From Lysobacteraceae bacterium 2PB (GTDB taxonomy: Bacteria > Pseudomonadota > Gammaproteobacteria > Xanthomonadales > Xanthomonadaceae): DNA of 64,000 nt. The DNA lies in contig SCMT01000017.1 of assembly GCA_005502915.1 (NCBI GenBank), positions 1 through 64,000 on the forward strand. Direction: 5' to 3'. Positions 49,682-57,776 of this stretch are shown one piece after another. Position 1 is the stretch's first letter; every line of letters starts with the position of its first letter. Both the position numbers and the translations under genes were made by a program. The notes under the pieces are model-generated. The model searched no databases, was not told where the DNA came from, and saw only the letters and a list, made by a program, of their open reading frames with translations.

Positions 49682-49707
49682 CCGGGCCTCCCCTGAAACC
49701 CTAGAAT
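49678..49707 (+). promoter_or_regulatory. Promoter of the tRNA-Thr gene
   Basis: TTGACC (49678-49683) and TAGAAT (49702-49707) are separated by 18 bp. The -35 overlaps the ispH stop codon. The tRNA begins 38 bases further on. Confidence 0.65.
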
Positions 49708-49745
49708 CGCATCCCTGCCGCGACGCCATGTCCCGGCAAGACACC

Positions 49746-49821
49746 GCCGGAATAGCTCAGTTGGTAGAGCGGCGCATTCGTAATGCGTAGGTCGCAGGTT
49801 CGACTCCTGTTTCCGGCACCA
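49746..49821 (+). tRNA. tRNA-Thr (anticodon CGU)
   Basis: 76 bases including an encoded CCA. The acceptor arms GCCGGAA and TTCCGGC pair fully. The D-arm AGCTCAGTTGGTAGAGC, anticodon stem GCGCA/TGCGT with loop TTCGTAA, and T-arm CAGGTTCGACTCCTG are all present. Anticodon bases at 49779-49781 read CGT, decoding ACG. Confidence 0.96.
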
Positions 49822-49830
49822 GATCGTCCA

Positions 49831-49863
49831 GACAGGCCGCCCTCGGGCGGCCTGTCTTTTTTT
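49831..49863 (+). terminator. Strong intrinsic terminator after tRNA-Thr
   Basis: GACAGGCCGCCC and GGGCGGCCTGTC are complementary over 12 bases around TC, followed by seven T residues. Confidence 0.9.
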
Positions 49864-50083
49864 CGGCCCGTGTCGGTCGTACCGCGTTATTCATGACGCA
49901 CGGGTGTGGCACCTGAGTGACGCTGTCTGCTTCCGCGGATTCCGGAGAATCGATTGCGGAAGCGCCGCGGCCGCTTCCGGGGGCTCGGTGATCCGCCGAC
50001 CGCGAATGATCGATCCCTCATTCCTGCCGCGATGGACCGAGGCCGGGCGTCCCGGGCCTCGACGACACACAAGGAGCATGCAC

Positions 50084-50320
50084 ATGGCAGTCACGATCAC
50101 CTATGCCGGCTACGGCGTCTGGAACTCGACCCGCGAAGCGACCAATGCGATCCGGCAGTCCTATGCCGGCGGCAACCGGAAGTTCCTCGCGAGCAACGAC
50201 TGGGTCGGCGATCCGGCCCCTCGCGAGCGCAAGTACCTCTACATCATCTGGGAAAGTGCCGGCGTCACCTATTCGGGTGTGGTCGGCGAAGACGACGGTC
50301 GCGGCATTTCGCTGCCGTGA
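50084..50320 (+). CDS. Small hypothetical protein, 78 residues
   Basis: The start ATG at 50084 has AAGGAG 7 bases upstream; ATG 50078 is too close to that site. There is no signal peptide or membrane helix. The sequence has alternating aromatic beta-like stretches (VTITYAGYGVWN, KYLYIIWE, VTYSGVVGEDD). I do not recognise a family. It is flanked by the tRNA terminator and a possible terminator at 50478-50508, so it is probably monocistronic. Closeness to the type VI locus 550 bases downstream may be chance. Confidence 0.6.
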   Translation: MAVTITYAGYGVWNSTREATNAIRQSYAGGNRKFLASNDWVGDPAPRERKYLYIIWESAGVTYSGVVGEDDGRGISLP

Positions 50321-50873
50321 TGGTCGCCGCGCCGACACGGGGCAGCCCGTGTCGGCGTGGCCGCACCGCGCGGGAGTACACCGCGTCGACGATGCGACGA
50401 ACGATGCGACGACGAAAAGCGAGGGCGCCTCGACCTTGGTCTGGTGGGGCCGGCGCCAGGCGGAAATCAGGGCTCCCGGCCGCGTCATCGAGCGCGGCCG
50501 TTCCTTTTTCCGTGTGCTGATTCGAGACCGGAATCGCTTGCCGGCATCGAGCCCGCGTGCTAACTCTTGCTGCGCGGGCCGGGAACGATGCATCGCGCAT
50601 CTGATCCTGCACTGATACCGCAGGGAGTCTGCACCGGACGCAGACTTCAAGGGCGATGCGGGTGCATCGCGACGGGCACGCTGTCGCCCGGGACACAAGG
50701 ATGCCAGGGGGATTCGATGCAGGGGATCGCTGCGCCGCCGCTTCCGATGCCGCCGCCGGGCCTGGACCCGGATGCGCGGCGCGATGCCTGCGCCCCGGAT
50801 CGCATGCTCCGATGGCGACGCCCCATCGAGTGCGTCGCAGGGATCCTTCGGAGCATGTGATCGGAGCACGGAC
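50321..50873. other. Gap before the sigma-54 activator, no supported gene
   Basis: About 550 bases where all frames look non-coding to me. It holds a hairpin GGCCGCG/CGCGGCC at 50478-50499 followed by CCTTTTTCC, a possible terminator for the small gene. A GGAGCATGTGATCGGAGCACG stretch then leads into the activator start. The activator promoter should be here, but no convincing box was found. Confidence 0.4.
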
Positions 50874-51917
<1,044 letters not shown>

Positions 51918-51997
51918 GCTTCGACCCGGCCCGTGCGATGTCCAAAGGACAGGACACGCTCTAGGATGTCCCGTATTCCAATTTCCGGCGGCCGCGC

Positions 51998-52240
51998 ATG
52001 GACCGAGGATTGATCGAATTCGCCAAGGACGCCATCCGCCGATTCCTCGAGATGCGGCCCGATGCCGCCGATACGCTGGAAGGCATCCACCGTTGGTGGA
52101 TCGACTGGCCGGGGCACCCCGAATCGCAGGTGGTCACCGAAGTTGCGCTGGAGCAGCTGCACGCCGAGGGCGTGCTGGAACCGCTGCGCATCGGCAACAA
52201 CGTGCTGTGGCGGCGACGGCGCGTGGGCGCGGTGGACTGA
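51998..52240 (+). CDS. Small winged-helix-like protein, 80 residues
   Basis: Starts at ATG 51998, 80 bases after the activator. Composition is clean and GC-rich. TLEGIHRWWIDWPGHPESQV followed by ALEQLHAEGVLEPLRIGNNV and LWRRRR looks like a small winged-helix DNA-binding module. The exact family is not recognised. It may be an accessory regulator or partner of the sensorless activator. The first UAS palindrome begins 20 bases after its stop. Confidence 0.65.
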   Translation: MDRGLIEFAKDAIRRFLEMRPDAADTLEGIHRWWIDWPGHPESQVVTEVALEQLHAEGVLEPLRIGNNVLWRRRRVGAVD

Positions 52241-52260
52241 GGCTGCGCGAACAACGGGGG

Positions 52261-52278
52261 TGGGTGGAATTTCACCCA
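52261..52278. promoter_or_regulatory. Palindromic enhancer-like site (UAS 1)
   Basis: TGGGTGGAATTTCACCCA, 16 of 18 positions symmetric. It is centred about 137 bp upstream of the -24 element of the sigma-54 promoter at 52406. The same core GGGTGGAATT recurs at 57520. It is a likely binding site for the activator at 50874. Confidence 0.6.
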
Positions 52279-52405
52279 GCCGCGGATCGAGCCGGCACGT
52301 GCCGTGGCCGCGGCAGGCATGAGACCTGCCTCTTCCGCGATCGAAATGCTGTGCGATCAATCGCTTGCCGCGAGGCCGCAGCATGCGCGCGCGCTGCGGT
52401 CGCCG

Positions 52406-52421
52406 TGGCACGGGTTTTGCA
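52406..52421 (+). promoter_or_regulatory. Sigma-54 promoter 1
   Basis: TGGCACGGGTTTTGCA matches the sigma-54 consensus TGGCACG-N4-TTGCW at every fixed position, with GG (-24) and GC (-12) correctly spaced. It lies 48 bases before the start codon of the 379-residue repeat protein. Confidence 0.85.
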
Positions 52422-52469
52422 ATGCGCTGCCTGCGATCCGCGACGCGCGCGGATGAAGCGGGGATCGGC

Positions 52470-53609
52470 ATGCACGGCCAGAACGACAATCCCGGACGTC
52501 GCGGCAGCGCTTCGACGGACCTCAGCCCGATGCCATCGCGGCAACGCAGCGCTTCGGCGCCACCGGCGCTTTCGACGATGCGGCAGCCGTCTGCGCCGCC
52601 GTCCCTGATCCTGCCGCCCGTCCAGCCTGTCGTCCAGCCCTCCGTGCAGCCGCTGGTCCAACCTCTGGTCCAGCCTTCCGTCCAGCCATCGGCGCAGTTG
52701 TCGCAGATGCACGTGCCGGTTTCTCCACCGCACTCCAGCCTCGTGTCGCCGCAGATGCAACCGTCATCGCATCCGCCGCCACGCCCGCCGCGATCATCGT
52801 CGTCGTCCGAGGAACTCATCAGGAGCGAACATGTGGTGGCGGTGCCGTCGCTGATCACGCCGACGCAGAGAACGCAAAGTGCCAGCAGCCGTAATTACGG
52901 CACGATCAACGACGACGCGCAGCGCGGCCCACACGAACCGCTGCTCGGGCCGCAGCCCGTCCAGCCCCCGGGTCCTGCATTGCGCAATACCGCGCATGTC
53001 ACGGATCTGCTCGCGGCCGTGTCCAGCGCGCCGTACCCCGGCAACGCCGGTCCCTGGATACAGGGGGCGTCTGGCCTGCTCTGGGCGACCTCCGGTGTCT
53101 TCAGCGGCGTCGACGACATCCGCCAGCAGCCGACGACCACGACGGAGCGTTTCGCACGCGGCGCCTCGCTGGTGTCGGATGCCACGTCCACGCTGGCCGG
53201 CCTCGCGGACACGGCGAACGCCGCCACCAATGCCTTCGCCCAGGATGCGCATGACTGGCGTCGCGGCACCGGCCAGGCCAGCAATGCGCTCTGGGCGGTG
53301 TCGGGCCTGACATCGATGGCCAGCACCGGCTACCAGGCGGCGAGCAACTGGTGGAACGGACGCCCCTCGCTGTCGCAAGCCCTGGGCTTCGCTTCGGCCA
53401 CGTTCAACACCCTGGGCGCGGGCTTCGGCATGGTCGCCAACGAGTACCAGCAGCACGACGATGTTGCCAGCCAGACGAACGCGACGTTCTACGGCACGCT
53501 GTCCGCAGCCTCGTGGGTCACCGGGTCCTTGTTCTCGATGGCCAGCACCTACACCGCACGTCGCCAGCAGCGTGCGAGTGCGCATCCACCGCCGTCCGAT
53601 GAGGTCTGA
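52470..53609 (+). CDS. Type VI-locus protein with proline-rich N terminus and five helical repeats
   Basis: 379 residues from ATG 52470, 48 bases after a sigma-54 promoter. There is no signal peptide. Residues about 20-115 are disordered, rich in Ser, Pro and Gln, with a PSVQPLVQPLVQPSVQPS heptad-like run. From about residue 195 there are five units of about 36 residues, Ala/Ser/Gly-rich helices such as GASGLLWATSGVFSG, RGASLVSDATSTLAGLAD, GQASNALWAVSGLTSMAS, FASATFNTLGAGFGM and YGTLSAASWVTGSLFSMAS. They could insert in membranes. I do not recognise the family. Its promoter and position make it a candidate T6SS effector or structural accessory. Confidence 0.75.
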   Translation: MHGQNDNPGRRGSASTDLSPMPSRQRSASAPPALSTMRQPSAPPSLILPPVQPVVQPSVQPLVQPLVQPSVQPSAQLSQMHVPVSPPHSSLVSPQMQPSSHPPPRPPRSSSSSEELIRSEHVVAVPSLITPTQRTQSASSRNYGTINDDAQRGPHEPLLGPQPVQPPGPALRNTAHVTDLLAAVSSAPYPGNAGPWIQGASGLLWATSGVFSGVDDIRQQPTTTTERFARGASLVSDATSTLAGLADTANAATNAFAQDAHDWRRGTGQASNALWAVSGLTSMASTGYQAASNWWNGRPSLSQALGFASATFNTLGAGFGMVANEYQQHDDVASQTNATFYGTLSAASWVTGSLFSMASTYTARRQQRASAHPPPSDEV

Positions 53610-53686
53610 GCGGATGCGCAAGCATCTTCATGGCGATTCCGGCGCGTGCGCGAGCGGGCCGTCGACTGCACGGGAGAAGGGCTGAG

Positions 53687-54790
53687 ATGCGCGTGCGCAG
53701 CCAGGCACCGGAAACGGATGCCGTCGCCGTGCCCATGGCGCAGGATGCGCTGCTGGCGTCGGCCTTCGAACAGCTGGAAGCGGAAGGATGGTCGCCGCAG
53801 GCGTTCGCGGCACGCCTGCCCGGCCTGTGGGAGGTCTGTCGTGCGCAACGAGCGGACAGGCGCACGCCATGGCTGGCCGGCATGCGCGAGGTGGCGCGTC
53901 GTGCCTGGGCCTTGCCCGAGACCGTGCGCGATGCGTGGACGGCGCTGCTTGCGGAGTGGGCCGACTGGCCGCTGCTGCTCGCCGTAGCTGCCCAGGGCGG
54001 ACAGGCTGACGATCCTTCCGAACGGTTTTCGCAGCGGCTGGCACTGGCGCATTTCCGGCTGGGGAACATGGACGCCGCCTTGTCCGCATGCAGGCGCAAC
54101 CTGCTGCTGCATCCGGCGTCCACCTGGTCGCTCGAACAGCATCGGGCATGCGTCGAATGGCAGGCCTTCATCGATCGCGTCCCGCCGATCGAAGACGAGA
54201 GGCTGCGCCTCGAACCGCTCGGTCACCACCATTGCGCCGATTTCGCTTGGCAGTACTGGGATCCGGATATCGCGCGACTCTGCTGCCTGCCTGTGTTTCA
54301 TGAAGATGCGGCCTGGCATCGCTGGCTCGACGAATGCTGGGGCTACGGCGACCAGCGTCTGTATGCGGTGCTGCACCGCGACTGGGGCTTCGTCGGCAGC
54401 GTCAGCCTGACCCTTCATGAAGGCCTCGGTTTCTTCTACTACTGGATCGGCCGGGATTTCCAGGGGCATGGGCTCGGGCCGGCGGCGGTGCGCCTGTTGC
54501 TCGCCGACGCCTTCGAGCGACATGGCATGCGCGCCTGCTACGCGAAGGTGTTCGAGCACAACGTGCCGTCGCGACGCGGGCTGGCGCGCTTGGGATTCGA
54601 AGCGCTGGATTTCCGGCCCGCGCCGCCGCACGACGACGAACTGCTGTACCGGTTGGGGCCGCCGCAGGGCCGATGGGACAGTGCGGAAGCGCTGCACGAG
54701 CTGTTCGCGCGAATGGGATCGCAGACGCGCGTCGCGGTGCCGCATGTGCCCATGCGCATGCAGTGGTGGGACAGGGAAGGCGTTGATTGA
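53687..54790 (+). CDS. GNAT-family acetyltransferase-like protein in the T6SS locus
   Basis: 367 residues from ATG 53687, with GGGAGAAGG upstream. The N-terminal half (about 1-170) is helical, with a TPR-like piece LALAHFRLGNMDAALSACRR. The C-terminal half (about 175-310) is a GNAT fold: LRLEPLGHHHCADFAWQYW, then YYWIGRDFQGHGLGPAAVRL with the acetyl-CoA loop, then AKVFEHNVPSRRGLARLGFE. Proteins of this kind in T6SS clusters may modify other components or cargo. It lies 77 bases after the repeat protein and 41 before the next gene. Confidence 0.75.
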   Translation: MRVRSQAPETDAVAVPMAQDALLASAFEQLEAEGWSPQAFAARLPGLWEVCRAQRADRRTPWLAGMREVARRAWALPETVRDAWTALLAEWADWPLLLAVAAQGGQADDPSERFSQRLALAHFRLGNMDAALSACRRNLLLHPASTWSLEQHRACVEWQAFIDRVPPIEDERLRLEPLGHHHCADFAWQYWDPDIARLCCLPVFHEDAAWHRWLDECWGYGDQRLYAVLHRDWGFVGSVSLTLHEGLGFFYYWIGRDFQGHGLGPAAVRLLLADAFERHGMRACYAKVFEHNVPSRRGLARLGFEALDFRPAPPHDDELLYRLGPPQGRWDSAEALHELFARMGSQTRVAVPHVPMRMQWWDREGVD

Positions 54791-54831
54791 CCGAAGGTAT
54801 TCCAGGATCGACATTCCAAGGAGCGTCAGCG

Positions 54832-55881
54832 ATGAACAACAGCAGATCGGGTGGCGGAGTGGTGCTTGCCGCTTCCGGTGCAGGCGGCGACCACCCGGGT
54901 GGTGGCGGTGGCCGAAAGGGCATGGATGGGCATTACTCGTCCGACCCCGGCGAGTTCAAGCCTTTGCCGCCCGGCATCAAGATGGCGCAGGAGCCTCGCG
55001 CGAGACCGCAGCGCAGGCAACGTGCGATGTCGCTGCCGAACGCGATGGACCTGGGCTTCTACGGCACGATGCGCAGCGTGCTGACGCATGGGATCCTGCC
55101 GCAGCCGGTCATGCGCGAGCGTGGCATCGGTTTCAGTCCGTCCCATGATGGCAATCGACGCGAGTCGAACGAAGTCGAGGTCACGCGCGTGCCGCGCGTG
55201 GACGGCGTGCGGCAACAGCGCGGCATCGTACGGAGGGCCGTCGAGAATCCGTATCACGGATCCCTGACGGTCGCGCTGGAACGGTCCAGCGAGGTGCAGT
55301 ATCGGCCTCAATCGGACCACGAGGTCCGCAGTGGCATGAGCCTCGATCAACGGTTCGCAATGCTGGGAATGCCGGACGAGGACGTGCGTGGCGTCATCAA
55401 CGCGCGTCGCGGGAACGTGCTCGGCAGCCAGCAATCCGTGCAGGATGCCAATCGGCGGATGCATGGCAGTTTCAGCGTGCTCGCGCCTTCGAGCGAGCAG
55501 CCGAACCAGAATCAGCCCTACGAAGCGACGCGTGGATCGATCCGGCCGCAGGACATGCGCGAGGTGCATGTTCCGTTCCAGCACCTGCCGGATGCGCGCC
55601 GCGTTCTGCAGGACATGCGGAGGAGCGGGCAACCGGTCTTTCCGCAACTGGTCGGTGTCCACGACACCCAGGACCTCGCCCCGCGCTACAACACACGGCG
55701 GGGGGATGCCGTCGATACGACAGGCGTGACCGCTCCCGCCTACCACGACACACTGTTCGATGCCGTCGGACGCCTCGGTGCGGTCGACCAGCATCTGGTC
55801 AGGACGCCGGTACGTGGCAATGGCGGAGCACTGGCGCCGATGCCTCAGGGCGGCGGCAGAAAGCGGTCGAACACGATATGA
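54832..55881 (+). CDS. Hypothetical protein of the T6SS locus, 349 residues
   Basis: Starts at ATG 54832, with AAGGAG 8 bases upstream. There is no signal peptide or membrane helix. The N terminus is a Gly-rich flexible region (about 1-45). The rest is polar and basic, with many Arg, Gln and Asp residues and no cysteine. Candidate folded parts are AMDLGFYGTMRSVLTHGILP and RRVLQDMRRSGQPVFPQLVG. I recognise no family. The soluble, signal-less, polar character and the location among T6SS genes fit an effector or structural cargo, but no toxin motif is visible. Confidence 0.7.
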   Translation: MNNSRSGGGVVLAASGAGGDHPGGGGGRKGMDGHYSSDPGEFKPLPPGIKMAQEPRARPQRRQRAMSLPNAMDLGFYGTMRSVLTHGILPQPVMRERGIGFSPSHDGNRRESNEVEVTRVPRVDGVRQQRGIVRRAVENPYHGSLTVALERSSEVQYRPQSDHEVRSGMSLDQRFAMLGMPDEDVRGVINARRGNVLGSQQSVQDANRRMHGSFSVLAPSSEQPNQNQPYEATRGSIRPQDMREVHVPFQHLPDARRVLQDMRRSGQPVFPQLVGVHDTQDLAPRYNTRRGDAVDTTGVTAPAYHDTLFDAVGRLGAVDQHLVRTPVRGNGGALAPMPQGGGRKRSNTI

Positions 55882-56282
55882 CCATCGCTCTTTCGCGAGC
55901 GGTTCGGGGCTGGTGTTCCACGCTGGAATCGATCCTCGGCGACTCGATGTCCGGATGGGTCTCGCCCGGGAAGTCGATCGAAGCCGTTGTTCTTCGTTGC
56001 CGGCATCTTCCGGATGCCATGGGTCGCAGCCCTCGCCGATGGACTGCGCCATGTCCGCACGGGCCGGGTCGATGTTCGCCTGCGTCTCGAACCTCATCGC
56101 ATGCGCCGCGTGTCATGCGTCGGGTCGAGGCGTGGTGCCGATTCCTTTTCGAGATGCCCGGGACGTGGTTGTGCAGGCAAGACACTGCAGATGATGTGTC
56201 GCAAACGATCGGGATTCGTGCCCGGCACGAAGCTTGTTCCGTCGATCCTGCCGGTCGAAGGATGGGTGCGGCTTCAGCATGA
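55878..56282 (+). CDS. Possible small ORF linked by ATGA overlaps at both ends (doubtful)
   Basis: 134 codons from ATG 55878, overlapping the preceding stop as ATGA and ending in a TGA that overlaps the next start, again as ATGA. The double overlap is what a coupled gene would show. Against it, third-position GC is only about 65 percent, well below the confident genes, and the product is rich in Arg, Cys and Trp with no recognisable fold. If not coding, this is a 397-base gap without a gene. Confidence 0.3.
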   Translation: MTIALSRAVRGWCSTLESILGDSMSGWVSPGKSIEAVVLRCRHLPDAMGRSPRRWTAPCPHGPGRCSPASRTSSHAPRVMRRVEAWCRFLFEMPGTWLCRQDTADDVSQTIGIRARHEACSVDPAGRRMGAASA

Positions 56283-57484
56283 ACGACAATAACGAGAAGA
56301 AGCGGAAAAGAAAGGACAGTGGCAATGCGCCCAGCAGTACGGCGCTGCTGCAACCGCCGAAGAAGGCGCAGAAGAGCCAGCCCCAGCAGGTGGTGCATTC
56401 CCCTTCGCCCTTGTCCATGCTGATGTCGCAAGCGGTGGTCGCGCCGCAACTGCCCAACCAGGTGGCGTCGACGATCGGGCCGAGCCGGCCACTGCCGATC
56501 AAGCGCGGCCAGGCCTTCAGCGATGCGATCAAGCAGCTCGGATTGGCCAATGGCGGTGACCAGGCGGTGCGCGCGGAGTTCAATCTCGATCTGGACGTCA
56601 CCAGGAACGTGAACAAGCCCAAGAGCCAGTCGTTCCTGGTCGGCGGTACTTTCTCGGTGATGGAGCATCCGACGACAGGGCTGGTGCAGGGCCATCTCAA
56701 GACCCATGCCAAATCGTCCTATGTCGGAAAAGAAGACGATGCCAAGCAAGTCTTGCCGAAGAATCTTTCGCTGCCGCGTGCCACGCTCGAAAGCCGGGCG
56801 ATCAAGCATCTGCAAAACGACGATTACGATATCGCGTCGAAAAGCACCGAGATAACGCCGCCGGGGCGAAAACACACGTTCGACGTCAGTATGCCGCTCG
56901 GCATGATCGCGATGGGGTCGTACCTGGAAGACGTCACCGCGAAGCGATCGATTGGCCTGGAGCATGTGGGTTCGGCGATGCGCGCCAGCGTGATGGCGGT
57001 GAAATGGAAGCTCAAGGAGGGGGTGGCCAATGCCGGCGACAATTTCGCCGACAAGACGCTGGCGGCCTTTCCGCAACTGGGCAATTCCAAGGAATCGGTA
57101 GACGGGATGGCGAAGTCCGGGATTTCGGAGTTGCGGGAGGAGTTCAAGAGCGAAACCAAATTCAGCAAAGTCGATCAACTCGGCAGTATCCACGCGGCGC
57201 ACCAGGATGCGTTTTCCGCCGCGGAGAAACGTTTCGATACCAAGATCAATGCGATCTACAGCGCATGGTCAGCGGATAAATCGCTTTCCGACCCTGTCGC
57301 CCTGCGTAAAGCCGCAGGCGGCTGGCTTGGCGGGAAAGGTGGCCAGTTCTCCACGATCTTCGGTGATGCCGATTCCGGCGACCAGAAGCGGGCGGAGAAC
57401 GCTTCCGCGAATTTCAAGCAGCTGAAGGAGGATTACCTGCGGCGCAAGATGAGCCGGCATGGCATCGAGATCGATATCCCTTGA
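56279..57484 (+). CDS. Hypothetical protein of the T6SS locus, 401 residues
   Basis: Starts at ATG 56279. The N terminus is strongly basic (EKKRKRKDSG, about 6-15) and disordered to about residue 70. The remainder looks folded and mixed alpha/beta: VRAEFNLDLDVTRNVNKPKS, QSFLVGGTFSVMEHPTTGLV and a helical C-terminal half with SAAEKRFDTKINAIYSAWSA. No signal peptide and no known motif. Codons are visibly richer in A and T than the neighbouring sheath gene, suggesting transfer or fast evolution. Placed directly before the enhancer and sheath promoter; a candidate effector. Confidence 0.72.
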   Translation: MNDNNEKKRKRKDSGNAPSSTALLQPPKKAQKSQPQQVVHSPSPLSMLMSQAVVAPQLPNQVASTIGPSRPLPIKRGQAFSDAIKQLGLANGGDQAVRAEFNLDLDVTRNVNKPKSQSFLVGGTFSVMEHPTTGLVQGHLKTHAKSSYVGKEDDAKQVLPKNLSLPRATLESRAIKHLQNDDYDIASKSTEITPPGRKHTFDVSMPLGMIAMGSYLEDVTAKRSIGLEHVGSAMRASVMAVKWKLKEGVANAGDNFADKTLAAFPQLGNSKESVDGMAKSGISELREEFKSETKFSKVDQLGSIHAAHQDAFSAAEKRFDTKINAIYSAWSADKSLSDPVALRKAAGGWLGGKGGQFSTIFGDADSGDQKRAENASANFKQLKEDYLRRKMSRHGIEIDIP

Positions 57485-57519
57485 TCGGTTGAGGCTGGGT
57501 GATTTCCGACCTCGAGAGT

Positions 57520-57535
57520 GGGTGGAATTCCACCC
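57520..57535. promoter_or_regulatory. Palindromic enhancer-like site (UAS 2)
   Basis: GGGTGGAATTCCACCC is a perfect 16-bp palindrome, centred about 92 bp upstream of the -24 element of the sheath-gene sigma-54 promoter. It shares its core with UAS 1 at 52261. Confidence 0.65.
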
Positions 57536-57618
57536 GAAGGGATGGGCTGAAGCAGGGCTTCGTCGTTGCGCCATCCGCATGCCGTTGATTTCATGAGGCA
57601 TGTGCGATGCGGATAGGT

Positions 57619-57634
57619 TGGCACGCAACTTGTT
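57619..57634 (+). promoter_or_regulatory. Sigma-54 promoter 2 (sheath operon)
   Basis: TGGCACGCAACTTGTT matches the consensus TGGCACG-N4-TTGCW except that the -12 GC is GT. It lies 142 bases before the fused sheath gene. The flanking UAS 2 supports function. Confidence 0.65.
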
Positions 57635-57776
57635 TATGCCATCGCCGAAGCCTTGCACGTTGGTGCGGTCGCGATGGTCGCGACATGGACACGCAGGGCA
57701 GCGAATGCCCGGTGGCCGCGACAGTCTCGCGGCACGGGCGCAAGGAACGACCAACCAACCCTGTGGGGCCAAGCGA

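Noticed and set aside
50567-50860. 97-codon plus-strand frame before the sigma-54 activator
   Set aside because: Product is Arg/Pro/Cys-rich without a plausible fold, and no ribosome site precedes it.
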